The notes below the pieces were generated by a model. That model ran no database searches, was not told the origin of the DNA, and worked only from the letters and a program-made list of their open reading frames with translations. Shown here one piece after another: positions 9,659 to 17,457 of a stretch of 61,985 nucleotides of DNA; position 1 is the stretch's first letter; each line of letters opens with the position of its first letter. Source of the stretch: Alkalimonas sp. (GTDB lineage: Bacteria > Pseudomonadota > Gammaproteobacteria > Enterobacterales > Alteromonadaceae); assembly GCF_020831925.1 (NCBI RefSeq), contig NZ_JAFIFQ010000015.1, forward strand, positions 1 to 61,985. Direction: 5' to 3'. Both the position numbers and the translations under genes were made by a program.

Positions 9659-10147
9659 ATGAACAAATTGATGATCAGCTTAGTGGCAGCCATGATACTT
9701 GGCATGGTACCACTGCAAGCAGCTCAGAAACCTGCCAGCAATCACTGGCTGCTGGATGCGGCTTCCGATGAAGAGCGCTTTGCACGTATTGAGAAAATGT
9801 TTGCCGGGTTCTCCGGCGCTATGGCTGAGGTTGGTGATCGTTACCAGCATACGTATGATGCGATAGTCGATGAGAACTATCCGCTCGCCAGCTATCATTG
9901 GGATAAGTTAGGTGCAGCCATCGAACTTGGCTACCTGCGCCGCCCTGGCCGGGCAGCAAATGCCAAAACGATGTTTTTGCAGAGCAGCTGGCCAGAGTTA
10001 GGGCAGGCATTGGCGACAGACGATAAAAAAACAATCCAGGCCAGCTTTTTGCAGGCCAGAGCTGCTTGTATGGCTTGTCATGCAGCAGAGCAGGTTCCAT
10101 TCATGAATAATCAGCCGCTGTTTCGTGCTACAGCTGAGTTTAAGTAG
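9659..10147 (+). CDS. Periplasmic cytochrome c'-like monohaem protein
   Basis: A 162-residue exported protein. It has a signal peptide (about 1-21, ending LQAA) and a single haem-attachment motif CMACH (Cys137, Cys140, His141) near the C-terminus. The C-terminal haem site after a helical body is the arrangement of class II cytochromes c (cytochrome c'/c556 type). Partner and role (electron transfer or gas binding) are not visible. A TTG 12 bp upstream is in frame, but that TTG is part of the Shine-Dalgarno TTGGAGG, so the ATG at 9659 is preferred. It is followed 6 bp later by a serine hydrolase gene, so the two may be co-transcribed. Confidence 0.75.
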   Translation: MNKLMISLVAAMILGMVPLQAAQKPASNHWLLDAASDEERFARIEKMFAGFSGAMAEVGDRYQHTYDAIVDENYPLASYHWDKLGAAIELGYLRRPGRAANAKTMFLQSSWPELGQALATDDKKTIQASFLQARAACMACHAAEQVPFMNNQPLFRATAEFK

Positions 10148-10153
10148 ACCGCT

Positions 10154-11332
10154 ATGCTAAGGTCCTTGAGTGTACTGGGTGGATGTTGCAGTGCTTTGTT
10201 TAGTATGGCTCTGCTGGCTGCGCCGGTTGCCGATGTGGCGGAGTATTTTGATCGTCATTTTGAGCAGCAACTGGCCGAGCATCAAATCCCTGGTGGTGTC
10301 TATGCGGTGATTGAAGGCAATCAAATTGTGCGGGTGCGTGGTTTTGGTGTGCGCGCTCGGGGCTCTACCGATCCGGTCGATCCTTTCACAGTATTTCGTA
10401 TTGCTTCGGTTTCCAAAACCTTTGCTGCAGGTTTGGCGGCGGTGCTGGCTGAGCAGGGCTACTTCAACTGGGATGATCCTGTGGTGAATTACGTGCCGGA
10501 CTTCTCGTTTCGCTCGGCTCGTTACAATAAAGCCTTACAGGTAGAGCACTTACTGGCACAGACCACCGGGGTCATTCCCAATGCTTATGACAACATGATT
10601 GAAGCCAATGTGTTGCCAGAGCGTATTCTGCCTCATTTCAGGCAATTGGATCCAATGTGCACGCCTGGCGAGTGCTATGGCTATCAGAATGTGCTGTTTA
10701 GCCTGATTGAGCCCATCGTGCAGCAAACCACCCAAAAAGATTATGCCACCCTGATGCAGGAGCTGATTTTTGACCCTTTACAAATGCCGACAGCATCGGT
10801 GGGGATGGATCCATTTATGGCCACTGAAAACAAAGCCATGCCGCATGTCCGGGCGCGGGGCGGCTGGTATCAAAGTACCGTCGTGCCAAGCTACTACCGC
10901 TTTGCCCCTGCGGCTGGGGTCAATGCCAGCGCGATGGATTTGAGCCACTGGGTGATGGCGCAGCTGGGTCATTATCCGGATGTGATGCCAGAGCATCTGC
11001 TGGCCACCATCACCGATAAACGGGTTCGTACGGTGCGGGATTTACGCCGAGGACACTGGCGGCAGTTTATTCGTGATGCGCATTATGCCTTGGGCTGGCG
11101 GGTTTACCAGTTTGGTGATGAAGAGCTGGTCTATCATGGCGGCTGGGTACGTGGTTTTCGGGCCGATGTGGCCTACTCGCGTGATCGCCAGGTAGGTCTG
11201 GTTATCTTGCTCAATGCGGAAAGCAATATTGTCAGTGAGCTCAGCACTTATTTCTGGTCAAGGGTGTTTGATGCCATTCATTTGGCCGAAGCAGAGCAAC
11301 TGAGTGAGCTGCTCACCACCGAAGATGATTAG
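10154..11332 (+). CDS. Beta-lactamase-fold serine hydrolase (class C / EstB-like)
   Basis: A 392-residue exported or periplasmic serine hydrolase. An N-terminal hydrophobic segment (about 4-22) precedes a beta-lactamase/transpeptidase-like domain. The three active-site motifs are visible: Ser85-x-x-Lys88 in SVSK, Tyr177-x-Asn179, and His328-Gly-Gly in place of the KTG box. The HGG variant is common in class C-like esterases, D-aminopeptidases and penicillin-binding-protein relatives, so this need not be an antibiotic-resistance enzyme. The substrate cannot be assigned. It starts 6 bp after the cytochrome gene and converges with a DUF3429 gene. Confidence 0.85.
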   Translation: MLRSLSVLGGCCSALFSMALLAAPVADVAEYFDRHFEQQLAEHQIPGGVYAVIEGNQIVRVRGFGVRARGSTDPVDPFTVFRIASVSKTFAAGLAAVLAEQGYFNWDDPVVNYVPDFSFRSARYNKALQVEHLLAQTTGVIPNAYDNMIEANVLPERILPHFRQLDPMCTPGECYGYQNVLFSLIEPIVQQTTQKDYATLMQELIFDPLQMPTASVGMDPFMATENKAMPHVRARGGWYQSTVVPSYYRFAPAAGVNASAMDLSHWVMAQLGHYPDVMPEHLLATITDKRVRTVRDLRRGHWRQFIRDAHYALGWRVYQFGDEELVYHGGWVRGFRADVAYSRDRQVGLVILLNAESNIVSELSTYFWSRVFDAIHLAEAEQLSELLTTEDD

Positions 11333-11352
11333 GGCGTGTTTGGGTTTGTTGC

Positions 11353-11769
11353 TTAGCCACTAAAAATGGCGCCTAAAATCAAGGCTGGCAGTATCGAGGC
11401 AGTCAGTACACCGCGCAATTGCCGGTACCAGGCCGGCATCGTCGCCGGAGGGTTCTGGTACTCACGCAGCCAGACCCAGCCAAAACCGGCTGCCAGCACA
11501 ATCAACGCAGGTTGATAAGGTGATATCAGTGCCAGCCAGCCAAGTAAAGCCGGTACCACGCTAAACACATAACTGCGTCTGGCCTGAACCTGATCGGGTA
11601 ACTGCATCGCCATGCCCCAGTGCACCGCACCCAAAAAGCTTAGGATGACGGCACCATAGCCAATCAGTGCGACCAGCGCCAACTGGCTTTGCGGCCATAA
11701 CAGCACAGCTATCAGGCTCAGATAAAATGGTACGATGCCGGCAAATCCAAGGATGCGGGGGTAAGTCAC
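11353..11769 (-). CDS. DUF3429 integral membrane protein
   Basis: A 138-residue protein with four or five predicted membrane helices (roughly 5-25, 32-50, 64-85, 90-105 and 120-137). The segment GAVILSFLGAVHWGMAM, with its conserved His-Trp-Gly, is characteristic of the DUF3429 family, which has no known function. The start is a GTG at 11769, supported by AGGAG about 7 bp upstream; there is no suitable ATG. It lies downstream of rlmA on the same strand and may share its transcript. Confidence 0.78.
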   Translation of the reverse strand: MTYPRILGFAGIVPFYLSLIAVLLWPQSQLALVALIGYGAVILSFLGAVHWGMAMQLPDQVQARRSYVFSVVPALLGWLALISPYQPALIVLAAGFGWVWLREYQNPPATMPAWYRQLRGVLTASILPALILGAIFSG

Positions 11770-11819
11770 AGCGTGCTCCTGTTCAAATCATTCTTGCTTC
11801 CATACGGCTCAAATTGCCA

Positions 11820-12692
11820 TTAGGATCCGTACTGGTAGCTATCAATATAGAAATCGGCCTGCAGCTGCGTCAAGCTTTGGCAAAGTTGCTGCTTCTGTTG
11901 CTGTGGCAGTTTCCAGCCAAGCGGAGTCATATCCAGCAAGCTTAGATAAGCGTCTGCACCCAACTGCTCAAGCATAAAACGACAGTGTTGGCGCCTCACG
12001 TGCTGAAAGCCAGCCAAGGCTTGAACAGCATCACTGTGCAGCCGTACCTCTTTATAAATCGTTTGTTTAAACTGCAATAAGTGCTCCGGCGCTGCAGTAA
12101 CCAGCATTAAAAAACCACCGGGGCGCAGGCAGCGCTTCACTTCCGCCAGCTCAAAGGGAGCGCACAGTACCAGCATGCCATCAAACTGCTGATCACCATA
12201 AGGCAAGGTTTTAGCACTGGCAACACAAAAGGCAATATCCGGGTAGCGCTTTGCAGCCAGCTGAATAGCACTTTTGGAGATATCCATACCAGCAAACTCA
12301 GTCGCTGGCAGTGCTGCTTTTAACTGTGCACTGTAATAGCCTTCACCGCAACCGGAGTCCAGCATTCGGGCGGGTGCCAAATGCTGCAGCTGTTCCGCCA
12401 AAGCGCTGACCAGAGGTTGATAGGCACCGGACTCTAAAAACTGCCGCCGCTGTTGCAGCATGGCCTTGCTATCGCCTGGTTGCTTCGAGTTCTTATGCTG
12501 CACCGGCAACAGGTTGAGGTAGCCCTCTTTGGCGACATCAAAGTGGTGCCGGTTGATACAGCGGTACGATGTTTGTTTGGACACACTCTGGCTGAATAGG
12601 TTCTGCTCGGGAGTGCTTGCTTCGGGAAACAGTGGCTCTCTGCAAAGCGGGCAGCGGTACAAAGTACTGGTGTAGGGCAAAGTGCTGGTCAT
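11820..12692 (-). CDS. rlmA: 23S rRNA (guanine-N1-745)-methyltransferase RlmA
   Basis: A 290-residue SAM-dependent enzyme that methylates G745 of 23S rRNA. The N-terminus is the diagnostic zinc finger: CPLC, then C-x3-H (CINRH). The RlmA-specific block FDVAKEGYLNLLP and GDSKAMLQQRRQFL follows. The methyltransferase motif I is LDSGCGEGYYS and motif IV LVLCAPFEL. An in-frame TTG lies 12 bp upstream, but the ATG at 12692 is preferred by comparison with the family. It is divergent from the yciU-like gene, separated by about 100 bp that should hold both promoters. Confidence 0.93.
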   Translation of the reverse strand: MTSTLPYTSTLYRCPLCREPLFPEASTPEQNLFSQSVSKQTSYRCINRHHFDVAKEGYLNLLPVQHKNSKQPGDSKAMLQQRRQFLESGAYQPLVSALAEQLQHLAPARMLDSGCGEGYYSAQLKAALPATEFAGMDISKSAIQLAAKRYPDIAFCVASAKTLPYGDQQFDGMLVLCAPFELAEVKRCLRPGGFLMLVTAAPEHLLQFKQTIYKEVRLHSDAVQALAGFQHVRRQHCRFMLEQLGADAYLSLLDMTPLGWKLPQQQKQQLCQSLTQLQADFYIDSYQYGS

Positions 12693-12792
12693 CGGGTTTA
12701 TCAAAGCAACAACAATGTCGCTATAGTATCAGGCTGTGCCTTAGCGGGAAACTTGCTATCATAGCGCCAGAGCAATTCTTTGGAAAATCACC

Positions 12793-13119
12793 ATGACAGA
12801 ACCTTTGCAGTGGTCGCTGGATGAGCTGTGCGATCACGCCTTTGATATATTTGAAGAGCTGGCCTCAGACAATCTGAGTGCTGCCGATTACACCGAGTAC
12901 CAGCAACAGCATCTGAGCCGTGGTTTTGTTGACTTAAAAACCCCGGATGACAGCTGGGAAGATCTGTACCCGGTCGCGCTGGGAGATGGTGACTATGTTG
13001 AAGCCTGGATTGGTTTAACCGGCGAGGCCGGCGAGGCCGATAAAGTGCTGGCCCGGCTGCTACTGAATAAAGACAAAGACGAGGCGGAGTGCTTCGCCCA
13101 GTGGCGCGGACAGAGTTAA
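12793..13119 (+). CDS. yciU: YciU-like DUF440 protein (dsDNA-mimic family)
   Basis: A 108-residue very acidic protein. The pattern AFDIFEELASDNLSAADY ... DDSWEDLYPVAL ... EAWIGL ... VLARLLLNKDKD aligns well by eye with E. coli YciU / H. influenzae HI1450. Members of that family are proposed DNA mimics, possibly binding HU. Asp and Glu make up about a quarter of the residues. It is a single-gene unit divergent from rlmA. The biological role is not established in any organism; the assignment is to family, not mechanism. Confidence 0.85.
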   Translation: MTEPLQWSLDELCDHAFDIFEELASDNLSAADYTEYQQQHLSRGFVDLKTPDDSWEDLYPVALGDGDYVEAWIGLTGEAGEADKVLARLLLNKDKDEAECFAQWRGQS

Positions 13120-13199
13120 ATCACAGCTACGACCAAGGTCGGCTGGTAATCGGTCGCTTGCTTTGTCACTCTGTTCGAATACTTGCTTAGGAGAACGCT

Positions 13200-13745
13200 A
13201 TGTTGATAGACCGTGATCAAAGCCTGGTGCTGCTGATTGATATCCAGCAGCGGCTGGCGCCAGCCATTTCGGAAAACCGAGAGGTTGAAAATGCCGCTGC
13301 CTGGGTATTGCAGGTTGCGCTGCAGCTGGATGTGCCGGTGCTGGCCACCGAGCAGTATCCGGCAGGTTTAGGCCACACGGTACCCGTCTTGGCGGAACTA
13401 CTGCCTGATGATGCGGTGCTGCAAAAGATGCACTTTAGTGCCTACAAGGAAACGGCGGTGCGCCAAAGGCTGCATGAGCTGGAGCGCAAGCAACTGATTC
13501 TGCTTGGCACCGAAACCCATGTTTGTGTGCTGCAAACTGCGCTGGATTTGCTAGCAGCAGGGTATCAGGTCTATCTGGTCGAAGATGCGCTTGGCTCGCG
13601 CGAGCCAAAACACAAAGAGCAAGCGTTGCAGCGCATGCAACAAGCTGGCGCTATTATTATTAACCGCGAAATGCTGGCCTTTGAATGGCTGGAATGCGCC
13701 GGAACCGAGACCTTCAAGCGCATTCATCAGGGTTGGATACGCTAA
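13200..13745 (+). CDS. Isochorismatase-family cysteine hydrolase
   Basis: A 181-residue cytoplasmic alpha/beta hydrolase of the isochorismatase superfamily (ISOC1/YcaC-like branch). The catalytic triad is present: Asp14 (LLIDIQ), Lys76 (LQKMHFS) and Cys109 (GTETHVCV). The cis-peptide region GTETHVC is intact. Substrate is unknown; relatives cleave amide or vinyl-ether bonds in small metabolites such as nicotinamide. It has a GGAGAACGCT Shine-Dalgarno and stands alone, followed by an AT-rich stretch and the tonB leader hairpin. Confidence 0.88.
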   Translation: MLIDRDQSLVLLIDIQQRLAPAISENREVENAAAWVLQVALQLDVPVLATEQYPAGLGHTVPVLAELLPDDAVLQKMHFSAYKETAVRQRLHELERKQLILLGTETHVCVLQTALDLLAAGYQVYLVEDALGSREPKHKEQALQRMQQAGAIIINREMLAFEWLECAGTETFKRIHQGWIR

Positions 13746-13770
13746 TTAAAAAAATTTAACCCCGCCAAGA

Positions 13771-13815
13771 CTCCTCAGTCGTCTAAGCAATAACACCCCT
13801 CTGAGGAGCTTTTTT
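13771..13815 (+). promoter_or_regulatory. Hairpin that sequesters the tonB ribosome-binding site, followed by a T-run
   Basis: CTCCTCAG (13771-13778) and CTGAGGAG (13801-13808) form a perfect 8-bp stem with a 22-base loop. The 3' arm contains the Shine-Dalgarno of the tonB gene that starts at 13816. A run of six T (13810-13815) comes right before the ATG. It could mask translation initiation, act as an attenuator for the tonB-sigma operon, or end the upstream transcript. Confidence 0.55.
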
Positions 13816-14460
13816 ATGACAAGTTGCACCTACCCCGAGCAGATGACCGCCACCAAGCTGTCTCGCTTAACGTTATGTTCTATCAGCGCAGTCAGCGTGA
13901 CTTTTGGCTTGTTTTTATTGATGCACCACCTGGTCAAGGCGCCCGTTGGTGTGCGCCCGCCACCTGAGCCAAGCATCTCTGTTACTGTCTATCAAACGCC
14001 GGATGAGCAGCCAACGGTGATCCGCCAACCACTGCCGCCGCGACCAGAAATCATCCAACCCGAAGTCATGACCTTTCACTCAGAACCCAGTGATCAGGTG
14101 GTGGATCTGACCACGCGTTTTACACCTGGATTGGACCGCCTCCGATTAGATCCGCCAGATCGGGGTGGAATGGCAATGCGAGATGGCAGTGCCAATCCGT
14201 TGGTACGGGTAGAACCCAGGTATCCGGTAGAGGCTGCGCGTCAGGGCATCAGTGGCTGGGTGCAGTTGCGCTTTTCCGTTGATGAAGCAGGGAACGTGCA
14301 GGATGTTGAGGTGGTGGCGGCAGAGCCGGCCAATCTGTTTAACCGTGAAGCGATGCGTGCTTTACGGCGCTGGAAGTATCAACCCAAAGTCGTGGATGGT
14401 AGAGCCATAAAGCAAACCAACCTGCAGGTGCAGCTCGATTTTACCCTGGAAGCCAACTAA
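13816..14460 (+). CDS. TonB-family energy transducer, orphan copy linked to an ECF sigma factor
   Basis: A 214-residue protein with a single N-terminal membrane helix (about 18-40), a Pro-rich periplasmic spacer (about 48-80) and a C-terminal TonB domain (about 130-214). The domain contains VRVEPRYPVEAARQGISGWV and ALRRWKYQPKVVDG. The C-terminal half closely resembles the second TonB in this window (34905-35525), so they are paralogues. TonB transmits ExbB/ExbD proton-motive energy to outer-membrane receptors. No exbB or exbD lies beside this copy. It begins the operon tonB - sigma factor - putative anti-sigma factor, which suggests a signalling or specialised-uptake role. Confidence 0.88.
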   Translation: MTSCTYPEQMTATKLSRLTLCSISAVSVTFGLFLLMHHLVKAPVGVRPPPEPSISVTVYQTPDEQPTVIRQPLPPRPEIIQPEVMTFHSEPSDQVVDLTTRFTPGLDRLRLDPPDRGGMAMRDGSANPLVRVEPRYPVEAARQGISGWVQLRFSVDEAGNVQDVEVVAAEPANLFNREAMRALRRWKYQPKVVDGRAIKQTNLQVQLDFTLEAN

Positions 14461-14494
14461 GCTGAAAAAACAGACTGGTAAGAGGAGTGTGCCT

Positions 14495-15055
14495 ATGCTG
14501 TCGATACCCCTGAGCTGGGCTGGCACCTTGTGTCCGGACCAACTGATGCAGCACTATCAGAAAACGGGTGCCTCGAAATGGTTGGATGGTTTGATTCAGC
14601 ACTGTGGCGATGATCTGTACCATTTTTTACTGCGCCAGTCCGATCCGGCACTGGCGCAGGATATTTGCCAGCAGACCTGGTTAAAAGTAATGGAGAAACG
14701 GCATAGCTTTCGGGCAGACAGCCGTTTCAAAACCTGGTTGTTCAGCATGGCCCGCAATGCCTTGTTGGATGAGTTAAAACGCCAGCAGCGCTGGCTATCC
14801 TCGACCTGCCCGGAGCAGCTGGCACAACCAGAGGTTGAATGTTCCCAATCCTGGCCAGTTGCAAGGCAACAGCGCTTTGAGCAAGCTTTGCGGCTGCTAC
14901 CATTCCTGCAGCGAGAGGCTTTGATGCTGCAACTGGAAGGGTTTTCAGTTGGACAAATTGCCAGCATTACCAACGAATTGGACGAAACCGTGAAAAGCCG
15001 GCTGCGCTATGCCCGTCGTTTTTTGCAGGCGCGTTTGGGAGAACATGATGAATAA
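14495..15055 (+). CDS. RNA polymerase sigma-70 family ECF-type sigma factor
   Basis: A 186-residue sigma factor with only regions 2 and 4. Region 2 spans about 45-95 (QDICQQTWLKVMEK, FRADSRFKTWLFSMARNALLDELKR). Region 4 spans about 125-180 (LLPFLQREALMLQLEGFSVGQIASI, VKSRLRYARRFLQARL). The DELKR and KSRLRYA motifs are typical of ECF sigma factors. A GTG lies 6 bp upstream, but AGAGGAG is 7 bp before the ATG at 14495, which is therefore preferred. Its stop overlaps the next gene, a likely membrane anti-sigma factor. Target promoters are unknown. Confidence 0.88.
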   Translation: MLSIPLSWAGTLCPDQLMQHYQKTGASKWLDGLIQHCGDDLYHFLLRQSDPALAQDICQQTWLKVMEKRHSFRADSRFKTWLFSMARNALLDELKRQQRWLSSTCPEQLAQPEVECSQSWPVARQQRFEQALRLLPFLQREALMLQLEGFSVGQIASITNELDETVKSRLRYARRFLQARLGEHDE

Positions 15056-15707
15056 GCCGACACCTTCAGAGCATGACGAGTTGCAGTCATTGTATCAACG
15101 GGCGAAACAGCCCCATAAGATGCCAACTGCGCTAAAACGTCAGTTATTAGTACAGTGCGAAGCAAGGGACAAACAGCCGGGGGCCTGGCGTAGCTGGTGG
15201 CAATTATCGCAGTTGGTGATGGGCTGTGCGGCGATGTTGTTGCTGCTTAGTTGGATGCAGTGGTCGCCTACCGCTGATCTGTATCAGATTGAACGGACGG
15301 CCAGCGCGGATTACCTGCAGGTGCAGTACCATCGATTGGCAGAGCCCAGGACTATGTTAAGTAGCCAGGTTGGGCGTGAGGAGCGGCTGCAGCTGTTGTG
15401 GCAGCGTCAGCAAGAGCAATTACAACATACTAGCTCCATCCACACCCGCATGGCTCAGTTGCAGCAGCAGGAAGCCAACTGGCAGTTAACCATTTGCAAT
15501 GAGTTGCAAATGAATCTCAGCAAAGAGTTAGTGGCCCAATTGCAACTGGGACAAAGTATTCTGCCTGGCCGGGGTGCTCAATGGGTGGAGCTGGAGCTGG
15601 CGGCAAACGGCCAGGTGTTGGCGATCCGAGCTACCGAACAGGTGTTGCACTGCCCGCAAACCAAGGCGGGCAGGCTGCCGATTCGGGCTTTGGCTTTTGC
15701 CGGTTAA
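15045..15707 (+). CDS. Putative membrane-anchored anti-sigma factor / hypothetical protein
   Basis: A 220-residue protein whose start overlaps the sigma-factor stop by 11 bases (ATG 15045, or ATG 15048). The N-terminal part (about 1-50) is cytoplasmic and polar. One membrane helix follows (about 56-75, VMGCAAMLLLLSW), then a Gln/Leu-rich periplasmic region. This topology and the position after an ECF sigma factor gene fit an anti-sigma factor, but no recognisable ZAS zinc motif (HxxxCxxC) or FecR domain is seen. The function is therefore inferred from position only. Its 3' end overlaps the convergent S1/P1 nuclease gene by 4 bases. Confidence 0.6.
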   Translation: MMNKPTPSEHDELQSLYQRAKQPHKMPTALKRQLLVQCEARDKQPGAWRSWWQLSQLVMGCAAMLLLLSWMQWSPTADLYQIERTASADYLQVQYHRLAEPRTMLSSQVGREERLQLLWQRQQEQLQHTSSIHTRMAQLQQQEANWQLTICNELQMNLSKELVAQLQLGQSILPGRGAQWVELELAANGQVLAIRATEQVLHCPQTKAGRLPIRALAFAG

Positions 15708-16498
15708 CTTGCCTCTGGCTCTGGCCACAGCTGTTGCAGCAGCCAGGCCAGCCTTGCTGCTGCTTGCAGCAACCGGGTTTCGATGGTGTCCTGGTGATGC
15801 ATCGCATAGCGCTCATCCAAAGGCTTGCCAGGTTGATGCTCCGCATAGATCTGTTTGACGATGGCAACGGACTCATTAGCCCAGTCCAGCACATCGCCCT
15901 GTTGCCATTGCTGCAAATTGGTTTCATTCAAACGTGGGCGTAACCGGTCGATGCTGGCCTGATAATCGCGAAACCCCAGTTGCAGCAGGATGCCGGTATC
16001 CCAGATGCCATGCAGGTTGCGTACTTCGCCCATAAAAATCACACCGATGTCGTTGCCACCACGGTCAAAGTCGTAGCCAACGTGCAGGGGCTGGTGCAAA
16101 TCGCCGACAAAATGACTGAGAAATTTCAGTGACTCAGCCGCTTTGGCCGATTGGCTGTCTTGTTGCAGCAACGCATAGTGCTCTTTAATCGCCGACAGCA
16201 CACAGCCATAGTCGGGGCAATGATCCATGCTAATGGCCTGATCCTCCAGGCGGATATTGACATAATGGTGTGGCCGGGCGAAGTCGTATTGTTCCTGACC
16301 ACGCAGCTGATCAGCCCAGACACAGGCGGGCGGAAAACTGTCAAAATCGGTATGAGCCAACAAGGCATCCAGTCGTTGTTGCTGGCTGACAGACAGTTGC
16401 TCATAGGCCAGCTCACAAATCATGCGATGACCAATCTGACCAAAAGCCAGGCTGGCGCCGGAAAATAACAAAATGGACAGTACAAATAAAATGCGCAT
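15704..16498 (-). CDS. S1/P1-type zinc-dependent nuclease, exported
   Basis: A 264-residue exported phosphodiesterase of the S1/P1 family, which degrades single-stranded DNA or RNA in the periplasm or medium using three zinc ions. The signal peptide is residues 1-18 (ending SLA). Likely zinc ligands are visible: His24 (IGH), Asp63 (WAD), His78 (PHHYVN), His129 and Asp133 (HFVGDLH), His139, His163 and Asp167 (HGIWDTG). The mature N-terminus would be Phe19, where characterised members carry Trp1. Ligation there uses backbone atoms, so activity may be kept. It is downstream of rlmJ by 4 bp, so probably co-transcribed. Confidence 0.88.
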   Translation of the reverse strand: MRILFVLSILLFSGASLAFGQIGHRMICELAYEQLSVSQQQRLDALLAHTDFDSFPPACVWADQLRGQEQYDFARPHHYVNIRLEDQAISMDHCPDYGCVLSAIKEHYALLQQDSQSAKAAESLKFLSHFVGDLHQPLHVGYDFDRGGNDIGVIFMGEVRNLHGIWDTGILLQLGFRDYQASIDRLRPRLNETNLQQWQQGDVLDWANESVAIVKQIYAEHQPGKPLDERYAMHHQDTIETRLLQAAARLAWLLQQLWPEPEAS

Positions 16499-16502
16499 TG
16501 AA

Positions 16503-17354
16503 TTAAGCCTCTGCTATTAACTGTGTTACTTGTGCCGGGCCGGCATTGCCCAGCTGTTGTTGCAGCCAGGGCAGCATTGCCCGGCATTGCCCGGCCAGCA
16601 GGTAGGGGGGGTTGATCACCAGCATACCGCTGCCAGTCATACCAAAGCCGGTGCTGTCGGCTTTGGGGCACCATTCAATCCGCAGTAAATCTGTTACAGG
16701 CAGCGCGGCAACTTGTGCAACAAAGCGCTCGATATGACCACGGTCAATCACCGGGTACCAGATGGCGTAACAGCCGGTGGCAAAACGTTGCAAGGCGAGT
16801 TGCAGGCCTTTGACCACATCGTCGTATTCGTGGCTGAGTTCATAAGGCGGGTCGATCAACACCAGGCCGCGTCGTGCCAGTGGTGGCAGCATGGCTTTGA
16901 TACCAGCCCAGGCATCCATTTTCTCAATCCGGCAGTGTTTGCGTTTGCCCAGGTGCTGGCTTAGCAAGCCATAATCGGTCGGGTGCAGTTCGGTCAGTTG
17001 CAAAGCATCCTGTGGTCGCAGCAACTGGGCAGCAATGGATGGGGAGCCTGGGTAAAACTCCAGCTCGCCGTCCGGGTTTAGCTGGTGCAGCAGGTGTAGG
17101 TAACGCCCGACCGGGCCGTCTTCCAGTGCGGTTGGTACTGCCTGGTTAAACAGCACCCCTATACCGCTTTGGTACTCGCCGGTCTTACTGGCATGCTCGC
17201 CCGTCAGGCTGTACAGGCCAGCACCAGAGTGGGTATCGTGGTAGCAAAACGGCTTGTCTTTGCGCTTTAGGTACTCAAGAATGGCAACCTGCACCAGATG
17301 TTTCAGGACATCGGCGAAGTTGCCGGCATGAAAGCTGTGGCGATAGCTGAGCAT
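16503..17354 (-). CDS. rlmJ: 23S rRNA (adenine-N6-2030)-methyltransferase RlmJ
   Basis: A 283-residue SAM-dependent enzyme that makes m6A2030 in 23S rRNA. The start MLSYRHSFHAGNFADVLKH is the conserved family N-terminus (E. coli RlmJ has 280 residues). The frame is open for another 42 codons upstream, but those are unrelated to the family, so the ATG at 17354 is taken. The catalytic motif is DPPYE (within GLVLIDPPYELS), and the C-terminal GSGMLVINPPY is also conserved. It is divergent from yfiF, with about 100 bp between start codons for two promoters. Confidence 0.95.
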   Translation of the reverse strand: MLSYRHSFHAGNFADVLKHLVQVAILEYLKRKDKPFCYHDTHSGAGLYSLTGEHASKTGEYQSGIGVLFNQAVPTALEDGPVGRYLHLLHQLNPDGELEFYPGSPSIAAQLLRPQDALQLTELHPTDYGLLSQHLGKRKHCRIEKMDAWAGIKAMLPPLARRGLVLIDPPYELSHEYDDVVKGLQLALQRFATGCYAIWYPVIDRGHIERFVAQVAALPVTDLLRIEWCPKADSTGFGMTGSGMLVINPPYLLAGQCRAMLPWLQQQLGNAGPAQVTQLIAEA

Positions 17355-17457
17355 GGCAAACAACCAGTAACAAAAAGGGGGCGACAGCATACTCTGTTCT
17401 GGTGGTTTTGTCATGCCAACTGCTACAATACCGTTTTTATGCATCACAAGGTTGTTT

